A stretch of 29,764 nt of DNA from a virus. Positions 15,589 through 21,231 of the stretch are shown in pieces (within the stretch, counting starts at the first letter, position 1; each line of letters starts with the position of its first letter). The notes beneath the pieces were generated by a model. That model was not told the DNA's origin and made no database searches. It saw only the letters and a list, made by a program, of their open reading frames with translations. The translations under genes were made by a program, and so were the position numbers. The stretch is from positions 1-29,764 of IMG/VR virus record IMGVR_UViG_3300042939_000785; one strand, written 5' to 3'.

Positions 15589-15920
15589 CGCTGCCCTGGT
15601 CGCTGCTGCTGGCCGCTGTGGTGGCGGGCGGCGCCTACTGGCAAGGCCGGCAAGACGGCCGGGCCGGCTGCGAGGCCGAAGAGGCCCGCGCCGAGCGCCT
15701 GGTGCAGCAGGCCGGGCAGGCCAGCGCGACGGCAGCCGCCGAGGCCATCGCCCGCATGCAGGTGCGGCACACCACCATCCGCCAGGAGGTCGAGCGTGAG
15801 ATCGAAGTGCGCACTGTGTACCGTGACTGCCGCCATTCTGCTGAGCAGCTGCAGCGCATCAATGCCGCGCTCGGCCCAGCCAGCGCAGGCAGCGCCGCTG
15901 GTGGTGGCAGCATGCCCTGA
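15585..15920 (+). CDS. Rz: Inner-membrane spanin (Rz-like)
   Basis: The ATG at 15585 overlaps the endolysin stop. The 111-residue product has an N-terminal membrane anchor (LPWSLLLAAVVAGGAYWQG) followed by a long Glu/Ala/Gln-rich helical periplasmic region. This is the classical Rz topology. An out-of-frame lipoprotein ORF is nested in its 3' half, as in lambda Rz/Rz1. The pair would fuse inner and outer membranes at the last step of lysis of a Gram-negative host. Confidence 0.8.
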   Translation: MTLPWSLLLAAVVAGGAYWQGRQDGRAGCEAEEARAERLVQQAGQASATAAAEAIARMQVRHTTIRQEVEREIEVRTVYRDCRHSAEQLQRINAALGPASAGSAAGGGSMP

Positions 15921-16029
15921 GCTCACGCCGCTGTCGGGCGACAGCTTCGGCGACACCACGCGCAAGCTGCTCGAGGTGGTGGCGCTGTACTGGCAGTGCA
16001 GGGCGGCGGCGCTGGCGGCTGTGCCGTAG
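15796..16029 (+). CDS. Rz1: Outer-membrane spanin lipoprotein (Rz1-like)
   Basis: This 77-residue ORF begins with a GTG at 15796 inside Rz in another frame and extends past it. The N-terminus is a lipoprotein signal (VTAAILLSSCSA) with the lipobox Cys at residue 19. The mature protein is Ala/Pro-rich and short, as usual for Rz1. The embedded out-of-frame arrangement supports the assignment. The exact start is uncertain. Confidence 0.75.
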   Translation: MRSKCALCTVTAAILLSSCSASMPRSAQPAQAAPLVVAACPELTPLSGDSFGDTTRKLLEVVALYWQCRAAALAAVP

Positions 16030-16071
16030 CTGCGCCCGGGTGTGCCGGCCTGTGCCGGAGTTGTGCCGAGG

Positions 16072-17364
16072 TCAGGCCGCTTTCGGCTTGCGGCGGCGCT
16101 GCAAGTCCTTGATCTGCAACACCTCGGCAGCCCGAGAACGTCTTGTGATTCTGGTCGTCGTGGGTTCGAGTCCCATCAGCCACCCCATCGGTTCCCCCTC
16201 GTAAGCGGCCTCTTCGGAGGCCGTTTTCGTTGGTGCCGCCGGCGCAGGTTGTGCCAGAGTTGTGCCACCGCCCGCCAGGTTGCCCGCCCACTGCGCCACG
16301 TGGCTGCGGCCCAAGTGGGCGTAGCGCTGCACCATGGCCAGGCTGGCCCAGCCGCCCAGCTCCTGCAGCACCGCCAGCGGCGTGCCCGATTGCACGTGCC
16401 AGCTGGCCCAGGTGTGGCGCAGGTCGTGGAAGCGCAGCCAGGGCAGCCCGGCGCGGGTGCAGGCCTTGCGCCACGCGGCGCTGCTGATCTTGCCGGTGGG
16501 CGTGTCGGCCACCTGGCGCGGCTTCTCTTCGGGCTTCTCGGCCGGCTCCCAGCGCGGCACCGGGAAGACCCAGCGCTTGTGCTGGCCGTGCTGCAGGGCC
16601 AGCACCTGCAGCGCCTCGGCATTGAGCGGCACGCTGTGGGCCTTGCCGGCCTTCATCTCGTCGCCCTCGAACCAGGCGACCGCGCGCGGCAGGTCGACTT
16701 GCTGCCACGTGAGCAGGCGGATGTTGGTTTCGCGCAGCCCGGTGGCCAGCGCGAAGGCCGCCATGGCGCGCAGGTGCGGCGGCAGCTCGGCCAGCAGATC
16801 GGCGGCCTGGTCGTGGGTGATCCAGGCCACGCGCTTGGCCGGCTCGGCGGCCTTGGTGATGGGCGGCACGGCGTCGAGCCACCCGCGCTTGTGGGCGTAG
16901 TGCAGCACGGCGCTGAGCTGGGCCATGTGCCGGTTGACGGTGGCGCCGCTGGTGGGCTTGGGTTCCGGCGGCGTGCGGCCAGCGGCCACAGCGCGCGCGA
17001 TCTCGCGGCGGTTGACGGCCTCAGCCTTGCGGGCCTTGCTGAGCTGGCGGATGACGGGATCGGTGATCTCGGCCAGCATGCGGCCGCGCAGGTGGGCGCT
17101 GAGCCAGCGCAGGACGCGCTTGATCTCTTCGATGCTGCGGCGGTGCTGGTGTTCCTCGAGCCAGGCCACGACGGCCTGGTCCCACGTCACCGCGGGGGCT
17201 TCGCCGAGCCGCCGGGCCCGCCAGAGATCGCGCGCAAGGGTGGCGGCGTATTCCGCCGCCGCGGCGCGGTCGCTGGTGCCAGTGCTGCGTCGAGCGCGCT
17301 GGCCTGCGATCTCGCCGAGGTCAACCCACCACGTGCCTCGTTGGCCGCGCTGATAGAGCCGCAT
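16072..17364 (-). CDS. int: Phage tyrosine-recombinase integrase
   Basis: The 430-residue protein starts with [16 protein letters not shown], the N-terminal beta domain typical of phage Int. A SAM-like core-binding region follows, and a catalytic domain shows R211 (TGLRETN), K at ~238-241, H313-x-x-R316 (FHDLRHTW), W339 in LGGW in place of the usual second His, and nucleophile Y348 (VQRYAHL). Residues 393-408 are encoded by the tRNA-His attP core (including [10 protein letters not shown]) and 409-430 by sequence beyond it, so the tail changes on integration. It is the last gene of the leftward unit, after the HTH gene. Confidence 0.93.
   Translation of the reverse strand: MRLYQRGQRGTWWVDLGEIAGQRARRSTGTSDRAAAAEYAATLARDLWRARRLGEAPAVTWDQAVVAWLEEHQHRRSIEEIKRVLRWLSAHLRGRMLAEITDPVIRQLSKARKAEAVNRREIARAVAAGRTPPEPKPTSGATVNRHMAQLSAVLHYAHKRGWLDAVPPITKAAEPAKRVAWITHDQAADLLAELPPHLRAMAAFALATGLRETNIRLLTWQQVDLPRAVAWFEGDEMKAGKAHSVPLNAEALQVLALQHGQHKRWVFPVPRWEPAEKPEEKPRQVADTPTGKISSAAWRKACTRAGLPWLRFHDLRHTWASWHVQSGTPLAVLQELGGWASLAMVQRYAHLGRSHVAQWAGNLAGGGTTLAQPAPAAPTKTASEEAAYEGEPMGWLMGLEPTTTRITRRSRAAEVLQIKDLQRRRKPKAA
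16143..16187 (+). other. attP core: 3' 45 nt of a tRNA-His gene
   Basis: The segment starts with the anticodon loop TTGTGAT (GTG anticodon) and continues through the T arm GTGGG-TTCGAGT-CCCAT. It ends with the acceptor strand CAGCCAC, discriminator C and CCA. C at the discriminator position is peculiar to tRNA-His. No 5' half of a tRNA is present upstream, so this is an attachment core and not a gene. It lies between the lysis genes and int, within the int coding region, as expected for attP. Confidence 0.88.
16206..16227 (+). terminator. Rho-independent terminator beside attP core
   Basis: CGGCCTC, a TTCG tetraloop and GAGGCCG form a perfect 7-bp stem, followed by TTTT at 16224-16227. It would stop rightward transcription from the lysis genes. 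After integration it would lie just downstream of the restored tRNA-His gene, replacing the host terminator. Confidence 0.75.
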
Positions 17365-17546
17365 GAGTCCCCCTGAAACCTGCCGTATTGGGTGCGAACC
17401 CAGGCAATGACGTCTTCGTCGACCAGCACGTAAGCGCGCCCGATGCGCGCCGCCGGCAGGCCGCGATTGTGGATGCAGTCGCTCACCGTCTCGGCGCTGG
17501 TCTTCAGCGCCGCGGCGGCTTCGTCGAGCGACCAGGTGCTGGGCAT
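17187..17546 (-). CDS. Excisionase-like helix-turn-helix protein
   Basis: The 119-residue protein starts 2 nt after the intI stop. Residues 1-60 ([39 protein letters not shown]) have the winged-helix layout of small excisionase or MerR-like DNA-binding proteins, with a candidate recognition helix and an RIGRAYV wing. The remaining half is low complexity and overlaps the start of int by ~178 nt, an unusually long overlap; that part may be dispensable. Position directly upstream of int suggests a directionality factor (Xis). Confidence 0.7.
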   Translation of the reverse strand: MPSTWSLDEAAAALKTSAETVSDCIHNRGLPAARIGRAYVLVDEDVIAWVRTQYGRFQGDSCGSISAANEARGGLTSARSQASALDAALAPATAPRRRNTPPPLRAISGGPGGSAKPPR

Positions 17547-17548
17547 GC

Positions 17549-18658
17549 TCAGGTGGCCAGTGTGTCCAACGGGCTGAGCACGCCGCGGCCGCCCTGGGTG
17601 GCGGGCAGCACGTGGGTGTAGATCATGGTCGTCTCGACGTCTGCATGGCCCAGCAGCTGCTGAATGGTGCGGATGTCGTAACCCGCCTGCAGCAGGTGGG
17701 TGGCGAAGCTGTGGCGCAGGGTGTGCGGCGTGGCGGTCTTGTGGATGCGCGCCGCCTTCACGGCCTTGGCCATGAGGCGCTGGATGCCGTCTTCGTGCAG
17801 GTGGTGGCGGCGGATGGCGCCGGTGCGCGGGCAGGTGACGTAGTCCTCGGTGGCGAAGAGGAACTGCCAGCCCAGCTGCCGCGGCGCGGCCGGGTACTTG
17901 AGGTGCAGCGCGTGCGGCAGCTCCACGTCGGCGTGGCCGGTGGCCAGATCGACGGCGTGCCAGCGTTCGCGCTCGGCCAGCACCTCGCGCAGCTCGGGTG
18001 CCAGGCTCTGCGGCAGCATCACGGTGCGGTCTTTGTCGCCCTTGCCGGCGCGCACGGTGATGCTGCCGGTGGCGAAGTCGACATCCTTCACGCGCAGGCG
18101 CAGGCCCTCGAGCAGGCGCATGCCGGTGCCGTACAGCAGGCGCAGCACCAGGCCGCGGCGCGAGGCCTGCGGGATCTGCAGCCAGAGGCGGGCGATCTCG
18201 TCGCGGGTGAGCACGACGGGCAGGCGCTGGGGTTGCTTGGCGCGCACGATGTCGTCGACCCAGGGCAGTTCGATCTGCAGGGCGCAGCGGTACAGGAACA
18301 GCAGCGCCGCCAGGGCTTGGCGCTGGGTGCTGGCGCTGACGTTGCGCTCGGTGGCTAAGTGGCTGAGGAACTGGCCGATCTCGGGCGCGCCCATGTCGAT
18401 GGGGTGGCGCTTGCCGCTCCACAGCACGAATTGCCGCGTCCAGTGCCAGTAGGCCTGCTCGGTGCGGCGGCTGTAGTGGCGCGTGCGGATGGCCGACACC
18501 AGCAGGTGCTGCAGGTGGCCGCGCTGGCCAGGCTCGGGCGTGATGCTCGGCCTGGGCAGCGGGACATCCAGGCGCGCGCTGGCCGGCTCGCGGCTCAACG
18601 CGGCGCTGGTGCGGCGCGTAATGCTCGTGCTGGTGGGCGGTGCCTGGGTGATCGGCAT
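17549..18658 (-). CDS. intI: Integron integrase IntI
   Basis: The 369-residue tyrosine recombinase has the ordered catalytic residues R181 (GTGMRLLE), K206 (RAGKGDKDR), H312-x-x-R315 (PHTLRHSF), H338 (LLGHADV) and Y347 (MIYTHVL). It also has the IntI-specific extra segment at ~245-295, with LHLKYPAA, then [15 protein letters not shown], which separates integron integrases from XerC/D. The N-terminus is ~40 residues longer than usual ([13 protein letters not shown]), so the true start may lie downstream. It catalyses attI x attC and attC x attC exchange using the folded bottom strand of attC. It is intact and immediately upstream of xis. Confidence 0.95.
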   Translation of the reverse strand: MPITQAPPTSTSITRRTSAALSREPASARLDVPLPRPSITPEPGQRGHLQHLLVSAIRTRHYSRRTEQAYWHWTRQFVLWSGKRHPIDMGAPEIGQFLSHLATERNVSASTQRQALAALLFLYRCALQIELPWVDDIVRAKQPQRLPVVLTRDEIARLWLQIPQASRRGLVLRLLYGTGMRLLEGLRLRVKDVDFATGSITVRAGKGDKDRTVMLPQSLAPELREVLAERERWHAVDLATGHADVELPHALHLKYPAAPRQLGWQFLFATEDYVTCPRTGAIRRHHLHEDGIQRLMAKAVKAARIHKTATPHTLRHSFATHLLQAGYDIRTIQQLLGHADVETTMIYTHVLPATQGGRGVLSPLDTLAT

Positions 18659-18660
18659 GG

Positions 18661-18707
18661 CTGGTCGGTGTTACGCCGCGGTTCCTGCGGTCGAATTGAC
18701 GTTAGGC
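18661..18707 (+). other. Integron attI site
   Basis: The sequence between the intI start and the first cassette contains GTTACGC at 18670-18676 and ends in GTTAGGC at 18701-18707. GTTAGGC is the canonical GTTRRRY core where cassettes insert, between G and TT. GTTACGCCGYGG-type boxes occur in known attI sites. The exact left limit is not defined. Confidence 0.8.
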
Positions 18708-18989
18708 AGCGCCAACAGCCGCAGCCGTGGCGTCGTTCATCGTCTTCTCCAGCGACTCGGCTTCGTCGGCCAGCTCGATCAGCCGCTGCGCCGTCTCGCG
18801 CAACGCTTTGTGCCCGGCCAGCACGCGGAAGCTGGAAACCTCGCGGTCGCGCGTCAACCCTTCAAGGCCGTAGCCGAACACGGGCTCACTGCAGATCATC
18901 ACCAACTCCACGCGGGCCTTTACCTTCGGCGGCGCGTCCAGGTCGGGCGCCAAGATCAGGTTGCTCGCGTGGCCTAGTAGCTCTTTCAT
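18702..18989 (-). CDS. Integron cassette 1 protein, unknown function
   Basis: The 95-residue ORF starts with ATG at 18989, preceded by AAAGGA with six bases spacing. Its TAA stop is formed by the core site itself (GCC TAA C at 18707-18701). The protein has LGHASNLILAPDLDAPPKVK, then a hydrophobic strand VELVMICSEPVFGYG, and a helical C-terminal half (ETAQRLIELADEAESLEKTM) that may form a coiled coil. It reads like a small soluble protein of phage accessory type. It runs toward intI, opposite to the usual cassette orientation. Confidence 0.75.
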   Translation of the reverse strand: MKELLGHASNLILAPDLDAPPKVKARVELVMICSEPVFGYGLEGLTRDREVSSFRVLAGHKALRETAQRLIELADEAESLEKTMNDATAAAVGAA

Positions 18990-19017
18990 GTCTGTCCTTT
19001 GTGCGCCACCAGGCGCT

Positions 19018-19076
19018 GCCTAACTACTCGCTCAAGTTGACCCGCCGCAGCGGGCAACTTAGCTCGAACGTTAGGC
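19018..19076 (+). repeat. attC1 recombination site
   Basis: R'' GCCTAAC (19018-19024) and R' GTTAGGC (19070-19076) bracket a 59-bp imperfect palindrome. The left arm has GCTCAAGTTG against GCTAAGTTG on the complement of the right arm. The extra C in the left arm is the extrahelical base that fixes orientation, and it matches the standard polarity for an array to the right of attI. Confidence 0.93.
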
Positions 19077-19313
19077 CCCAAGCGCCTCTCGCGCCAGCGC
19101 GCGCATGTAATCACGCTCGCCGTTGCTGCCGTAGGCTGCGCCGTAGCTCATGGGCTCGCCTGTGGGCCAAGTCTTGCCCGTAGGCGGAAACTCGCCGTGC
19201 CACTTCGCCACGCGCTCCAGTGCGCGGCGCATGCGCTCGTTTTCGCTGCGCAGCTCTGCAATCACAGCCACATCACAATCCCGCACCAAACTTGCTGTCA
19301 GTTGGTCATACAT
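19071..19313 (-). CDS. Integron cassette 2 protein, phage-type small protein
   Basis: The 80-residue ORF starts at 19313, preceded by GGAGGG five bases upstream, and its TAA stop lies in the attC1 R' core. The sequence contains a helical ELRSENERMRRALERVAKWH, then GEFPPTG and an ERDYMRALAREAL end. This pattern is familiar from small early-region phage proteins (Ea22-like or EaA-like), where the helix and WHGEFPxTG are combined. Function is unknown. The orientation is opposite to attC polarity. Confidence 0.75.
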   Translation of the reverse strand: MYDQLTASLVRDCDVAVIAELRSENERMRRALERVAKWHGEFPPTGKTWPTGEPMSYGAAYGSNGERDYMRALAREALGA

Positions 19314-19348
19314 CTTTGCCCTCCAAGTTGTTCACGCTTCGGAACCAG

Positions 19349-19409
19349 GCCTAACTACTCGCTCAAGGCCGACCCGCCTGCGGCGGTCGGCTTAGCTCGA
19401 ACGTTAGGC
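19349..19409 (+). repeat. attC2 recombination site
   Basis: R'' GCCTAAC (19349-19355) and R' GTTAGGC (19403-19409) enclose a 61-bp hairpin-forming site. The left arm has GCTCAAGGCCGAC and the right-arm complement GCTAAGCCGAC, with an extra C on the left arm as in attC1. It is nearly identical to attC1 in the outer arms. Confidence 0.93.
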
Positions 19410-19730
19410 CCCACGAAGTTGCGCCACAGCAAGCAGCACGCGGGCCTGTGCGATGTCGTTGCCGCTTACGGGCGGCTCGTTGGCAATGCGCTCCAGAATC
19501 TGCGCGCACCGCTCGCGGGTTGTCGCCATCGCGGCGGACCAGGCGCACCAAGCCAAGTCAACGTCCAGCTCGCGGTAGTTCCCGGGCCATGCGCTGTTTT
19601 CGCCGAAGCGCTCCACTTCCCGCTCGTAGGGCGGCGAGCTTATCCACGCCTCGAACGCCGCGCGGAGCCTAACTGGCGTTTCGAGCCGACCTTCGTCGGC
19701 AGGGGCGCTGTCGCGCTTCGGTTCATTCAT
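19404..19730 (-). CDS. Integron cassette 3 protein, unknown function
   Basis: The 108-residue ORF starts at 19730 with AGGAGG five bases upstream; the TAA stop lies in the attC2 core. The first ~21 residues are encoded within attC3. The rest is a Trp-rich alpha-helical domain (LRAAFEAWISSPPYEREVER, NYRELDVDLAWCAWSAAM, TRERCAQILERIANEPP). FEAWxxxxPxxxxxERF and WxAWSAA patterns occur in many small phage-associated proteins of unknown role. Direction is opposite to attC polarity. Confidence 0.75.
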   Translation of the reverse strand: MNEPKRDSAPADEGRLETPVRLRAAFEAWISSPPYEREVERFGENSAWPGNYRELDVDLAWCAWSAAMATTRERCAQILERIANEPPVSGNDIAQARVLLAVAQLRGA

Positions 19731-19765
19731 CTCGGCCTCCTTGTCGGCTCAAACTATCGTTCTAC
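19667..19765 (+). repeat. attC3 recombination site with non-canonical outer core
   Basis: R'' GCCTAAC is at 19667-19673, and the left arm GTTTCGAGCCGAC pairs with the right-arm complement GTTTGAGCCGAC, again with one extra C on the left. The R' position holds GTTCTAC (19759-19765), which keeps GTT but deviates from GTTRRRY. This R' belongs to the next cassette, whose own R'' is GTAGAAC, so the pair matches once cassette 4 is circular. Confidence 0.75.
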
Positions 19766-19768
19766 GGC

Positions 19769-20575
19769 TCACGCGGCAGCGCGGAGCGCATAGTCCTTTG
19801 TCACGGTTCCACCTCCGCGCCCTGCGGCAACGACGGTGGCATTCACCCAAACTCGGCGCCCATCTGTCAGCCGCCGAATGTGGCCGCGCCGCAGGTGTTC
19901 GCGGGGCGACCGGTGCGCGCCCCCGATGCCGCCAGCACCGCCAGCGCGGCCGGGAACATCGATGGTCAGCACGTGGTACGCATCGAACGGGAGCGCGGCC
20001 TTAATCTTCCTGCCAGCCTTCCGCGGGTCGCTCCTGGCCACGTGCACGTTCGAGCACGCGAGCGCATTCAGGAAGCACATGAAGACCTTCAGGTACAGGG
20101 GGTAGCAGTCAGGCCCGGCCTCCCATGGCGCCAGCGGCCGGAATCGCACGGTGGCTCGCCCGCTAGGGTCCGTTCGGTCCAGGTAGTCCTGCATCGGAAT
20201 GGCGCACTCCGGCAGCCATGTCCACACAGCATCGTGCGTAGGGCATCCAGCGCCAGAGAGGTGCACGAACTGGTCGCGCTCACGCGCGAAGACAATGCGC
20301 TTCGTCAGCAAGTCCGGGCGCTCTTCATCGTCCGCGTGCAAGAACTCCAAGGCCAAGAACTGGTGTGGCAGCCTCAGTGGCAGCGTGCCGTCAATGGCCC
20401 GCAGCTCGGGGTCATCCATCAGCAGGCCGCCATCCGGCAGCAGAAACTTCTGTGAAGCCGCGGCCAGGTCCATCGCGTGGTTCATGCGCGCCCGCTCTGT
20501 CGCATCCAGGCCGGGCACTTCCACCATGGCGGCAAACTGCTTCGTCAGGCTGCGGCAAAAATTCAGGTGTTCCAT
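19769..20575 (-). CDS. Integron cassette 4 protein, phage-related, unknown function
   Basis: The 268-residue ORF is taken from the ATG at 20575 with GGAG six bases upstream; an adjacent ATG lies at 20578. The N-terminal part is helical (MEHLNFCRSLTKQFAAMVEV). The C-terminal part contains SPREHLRRGHIRRL, then RRVWVNATVVAAGRGG and VTKDYAL. This is a combination I associate with phage and plasmid accessory proteins of unknown function. It is the largest cassette. The TGA stop lies 4 nt inside the cassette. The orientation is opposite to attC polarity. Confidence 0.8.
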   Translation of the reverse strand: MEHLNFCRSLTKQFAAMVEVPGLDATERARMNHAMDLAAASQKFLLPDGGLLMDDPELRAIDGTLPLRLPHQFLALEFLHADDEERPDLLTKRIVFARERDQFVHLSGAGCPTHDAVWTWLPECAIPMQDYLDRTDPSGRATVRFRPLAPWEAGPDCYPLYLKVFMCFLNALACSNVHVARSDPRKAGRKIKAALPFDAYHVLTIDVPGRAGGAGGIGGAHRSPREHLRRGHIRRLTDGRRVWVNATVVAAGRGGGTVTKDYALRAAA

Positions 20576-20590
20576 CATGGTCTCCAAGCC

Positions 20591-20650
20591 GTAGAACTGG
20601 TCGCTCAACCGGACCGCCTGACGGCGGCCCGGTTAGCTCCAACGTTAGGC
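20591..20650 (+). repeat. attC4 recombination site
   Basis: R'' is GTAGAAC (20591-20597) and R' GTTAGGC (20644-20650). Inner arms GCTCAACCGG and complement GCTAACCGG again show the extra C on the left arm. The 60-bp site closes cassette 4; its unusual R'' exactly complements GTTCTAC at the cassette's other end (19759-19765). Confidence 0.88.
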
Positions 20651-20651
20651 C

Positions 20652-20972
20652 TCAAAACCCGTCGTGCTCGGGCAGGTCTTCAAACTCGCGCTCGCTGAGC
20701 CACACGTCGCGCACCACGTAGCGCTCCCAATCGGGGTCTCCAGCGTTGCGTGCTTCCTCCACGTAGCAATCGCCCTCGCTCGGCTCCATCACGCAATGGC
20801 TGCCGTTCAGCGAAACCCGCACGTAGCGGGTGCGCGGCTCTCCGAATGCGTCGAACTTCAGGCCATCGGGTTGGCACAGTTCTGCACGCTCCGGCGCCAG
20901 GCCTAACCCTGCGCTCGAACCGACCCCAAGGGGCTGGGTTGCGCCGTCTGTGCTCGTGTGTTCAGCGGTCAT
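20652..20972 (-). CDS. Integron cassette 5 protein, unknown function
   Basis: The 106-residue ORF starts at 20972 with AGGAG five bases upstream; both site and start lie in the variable loop of attC5. The first ~24 residues are attC-encoded and Ser/Thr/Gly-rich. The remaining domain has beta-strands (RTRYVRVSLNGSHCVMEP, CYVEEARN) followed by an acidic end (YVVRDVWLSEREFEDLPEHD). The TGA stop immediately follows the core. No family is recognised. The orientation is opposite to attC polarity. Confidence 0.72.
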   Translation of the reverse strand: MTAEHTSTDGATQPLGVGSSAGLGLAPERAELCQPDGLKFDAFGEPRTRYVRVSLNGSHCVMEPSEGDCYVEEARNAGDPDWERYVVRDVWLSEREFEDLPEHDGF

Positions 20973-21020
20973 CGTTGCTCCTGTGCAGCCCCTTGGGGCG
21001 GTTCAGCTTCAGCGTTAGGC
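20901..21020 (+). repeat. attC5 recombination site, last in array
   Basis: R'' GCCTAAC (20901-20907) and R' GTTAGGC (21014-21020) flank a long site of 120 bp. Left arm GCTCGAACCG pairs with GCTGAACCG (extra C on the left), followed by a 13-bp perfect continuation CCCCAAGGGGCTG. It abuts the stop codon of the first phage early gene to the right. Confidence 0.93.
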
Positions 21021-21021
21021 C

Positions 21022-21231
21022 TCACAGCAGCGCCTCATCATCCCGCGGCACCTGCCCGTGCAGATACCGCGACGGCATCCTCTCGCAGATCCTGCGCGCT
21101 GCCACCTCGGCCGGCGCCGGAAACGGCCAGCCCGGCACGATCGGCGCCACGCGCAGCAGGCCGCCGCGGCTGCCGTCGAGCTCGATGGCTTCGCGGCCGT
21201 CGGGCAGTTTCCAGCGGTCGCCTGCGCTCAT
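21022..21231 (-). CDS. Small phage early-operon protein, last before the integron
   Basis: The start at 21231 overlaps the methyltransferase stop in ATGA, giving 69 residues (MSAGDRWKLPDGREAIELDG, WPFPAPAEVAARRICERMPS). The beta-rich N-terminus and RRICERMPSRYLHG end resemble small phage proteins located beside methyltransferases. The TGA stop is adjacent to the last attC core, in the same TGAGGCCTAAC context as cassette 5. It may be the native operon end, or a cassette that lost its outer attC. Confidence 0.7.
   Translation of the reverse strand: MSAGDRWKLPDGREAIELDGSRGGLLRVAPIVPGWPFPAPAEVAARRICERMPSRYLHGQVPRDDEALL

Larger units (their letters stand above)
17549..21020. mobile_element. Phage-borne integron: intI, attI and five cassettes
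   Basis: The element consists of intI (-), attI ending at 18707, and five cassettes bounded by attC sites that end at 19076, 19409, 19765, 20650 and 21020. It is embedded between the phage xis-int genes and the phage early operon, with no transposon ends visible. Cassette limits are about 18702-19070, 19071-19403, 19404-19759, 19760-20644 and 20645-21014. All cassette ORFs are on the minus strand. Confidence 0.93.

Noticed and set aside
16120-16187. Complete tRNA-His gene
   Set aside because: The sequence matches only from the anticodon loop to CCA; bases before 16143 do not pair with the anticodon stem and no D arm or 5' acceptor is present.
18659-18720. Integron Pc promoter driving cassettes on the plus strand
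   Set aside because: A TTGACG lies at 18696-18701 but no convincing -10 follows and transcription would be antisense to all cassette ORFs.
18483-20594. Plus-strand ORFs inside the integron cassettes as the true genes
   Set aside because: They cross attC sites or overlap known coding strands, are Arg/Ser/Pro-rich shadow frames and lack Shine-Dalgarno sites, while the minus-strand ORFs each have one.
19667-20650. CRISPR array formed by the spaced palindromic repeats
   Set aside because: The repeats are attC sites of differing length with paired core sites and coding sequence between them, not uniform repeats with short spacers.
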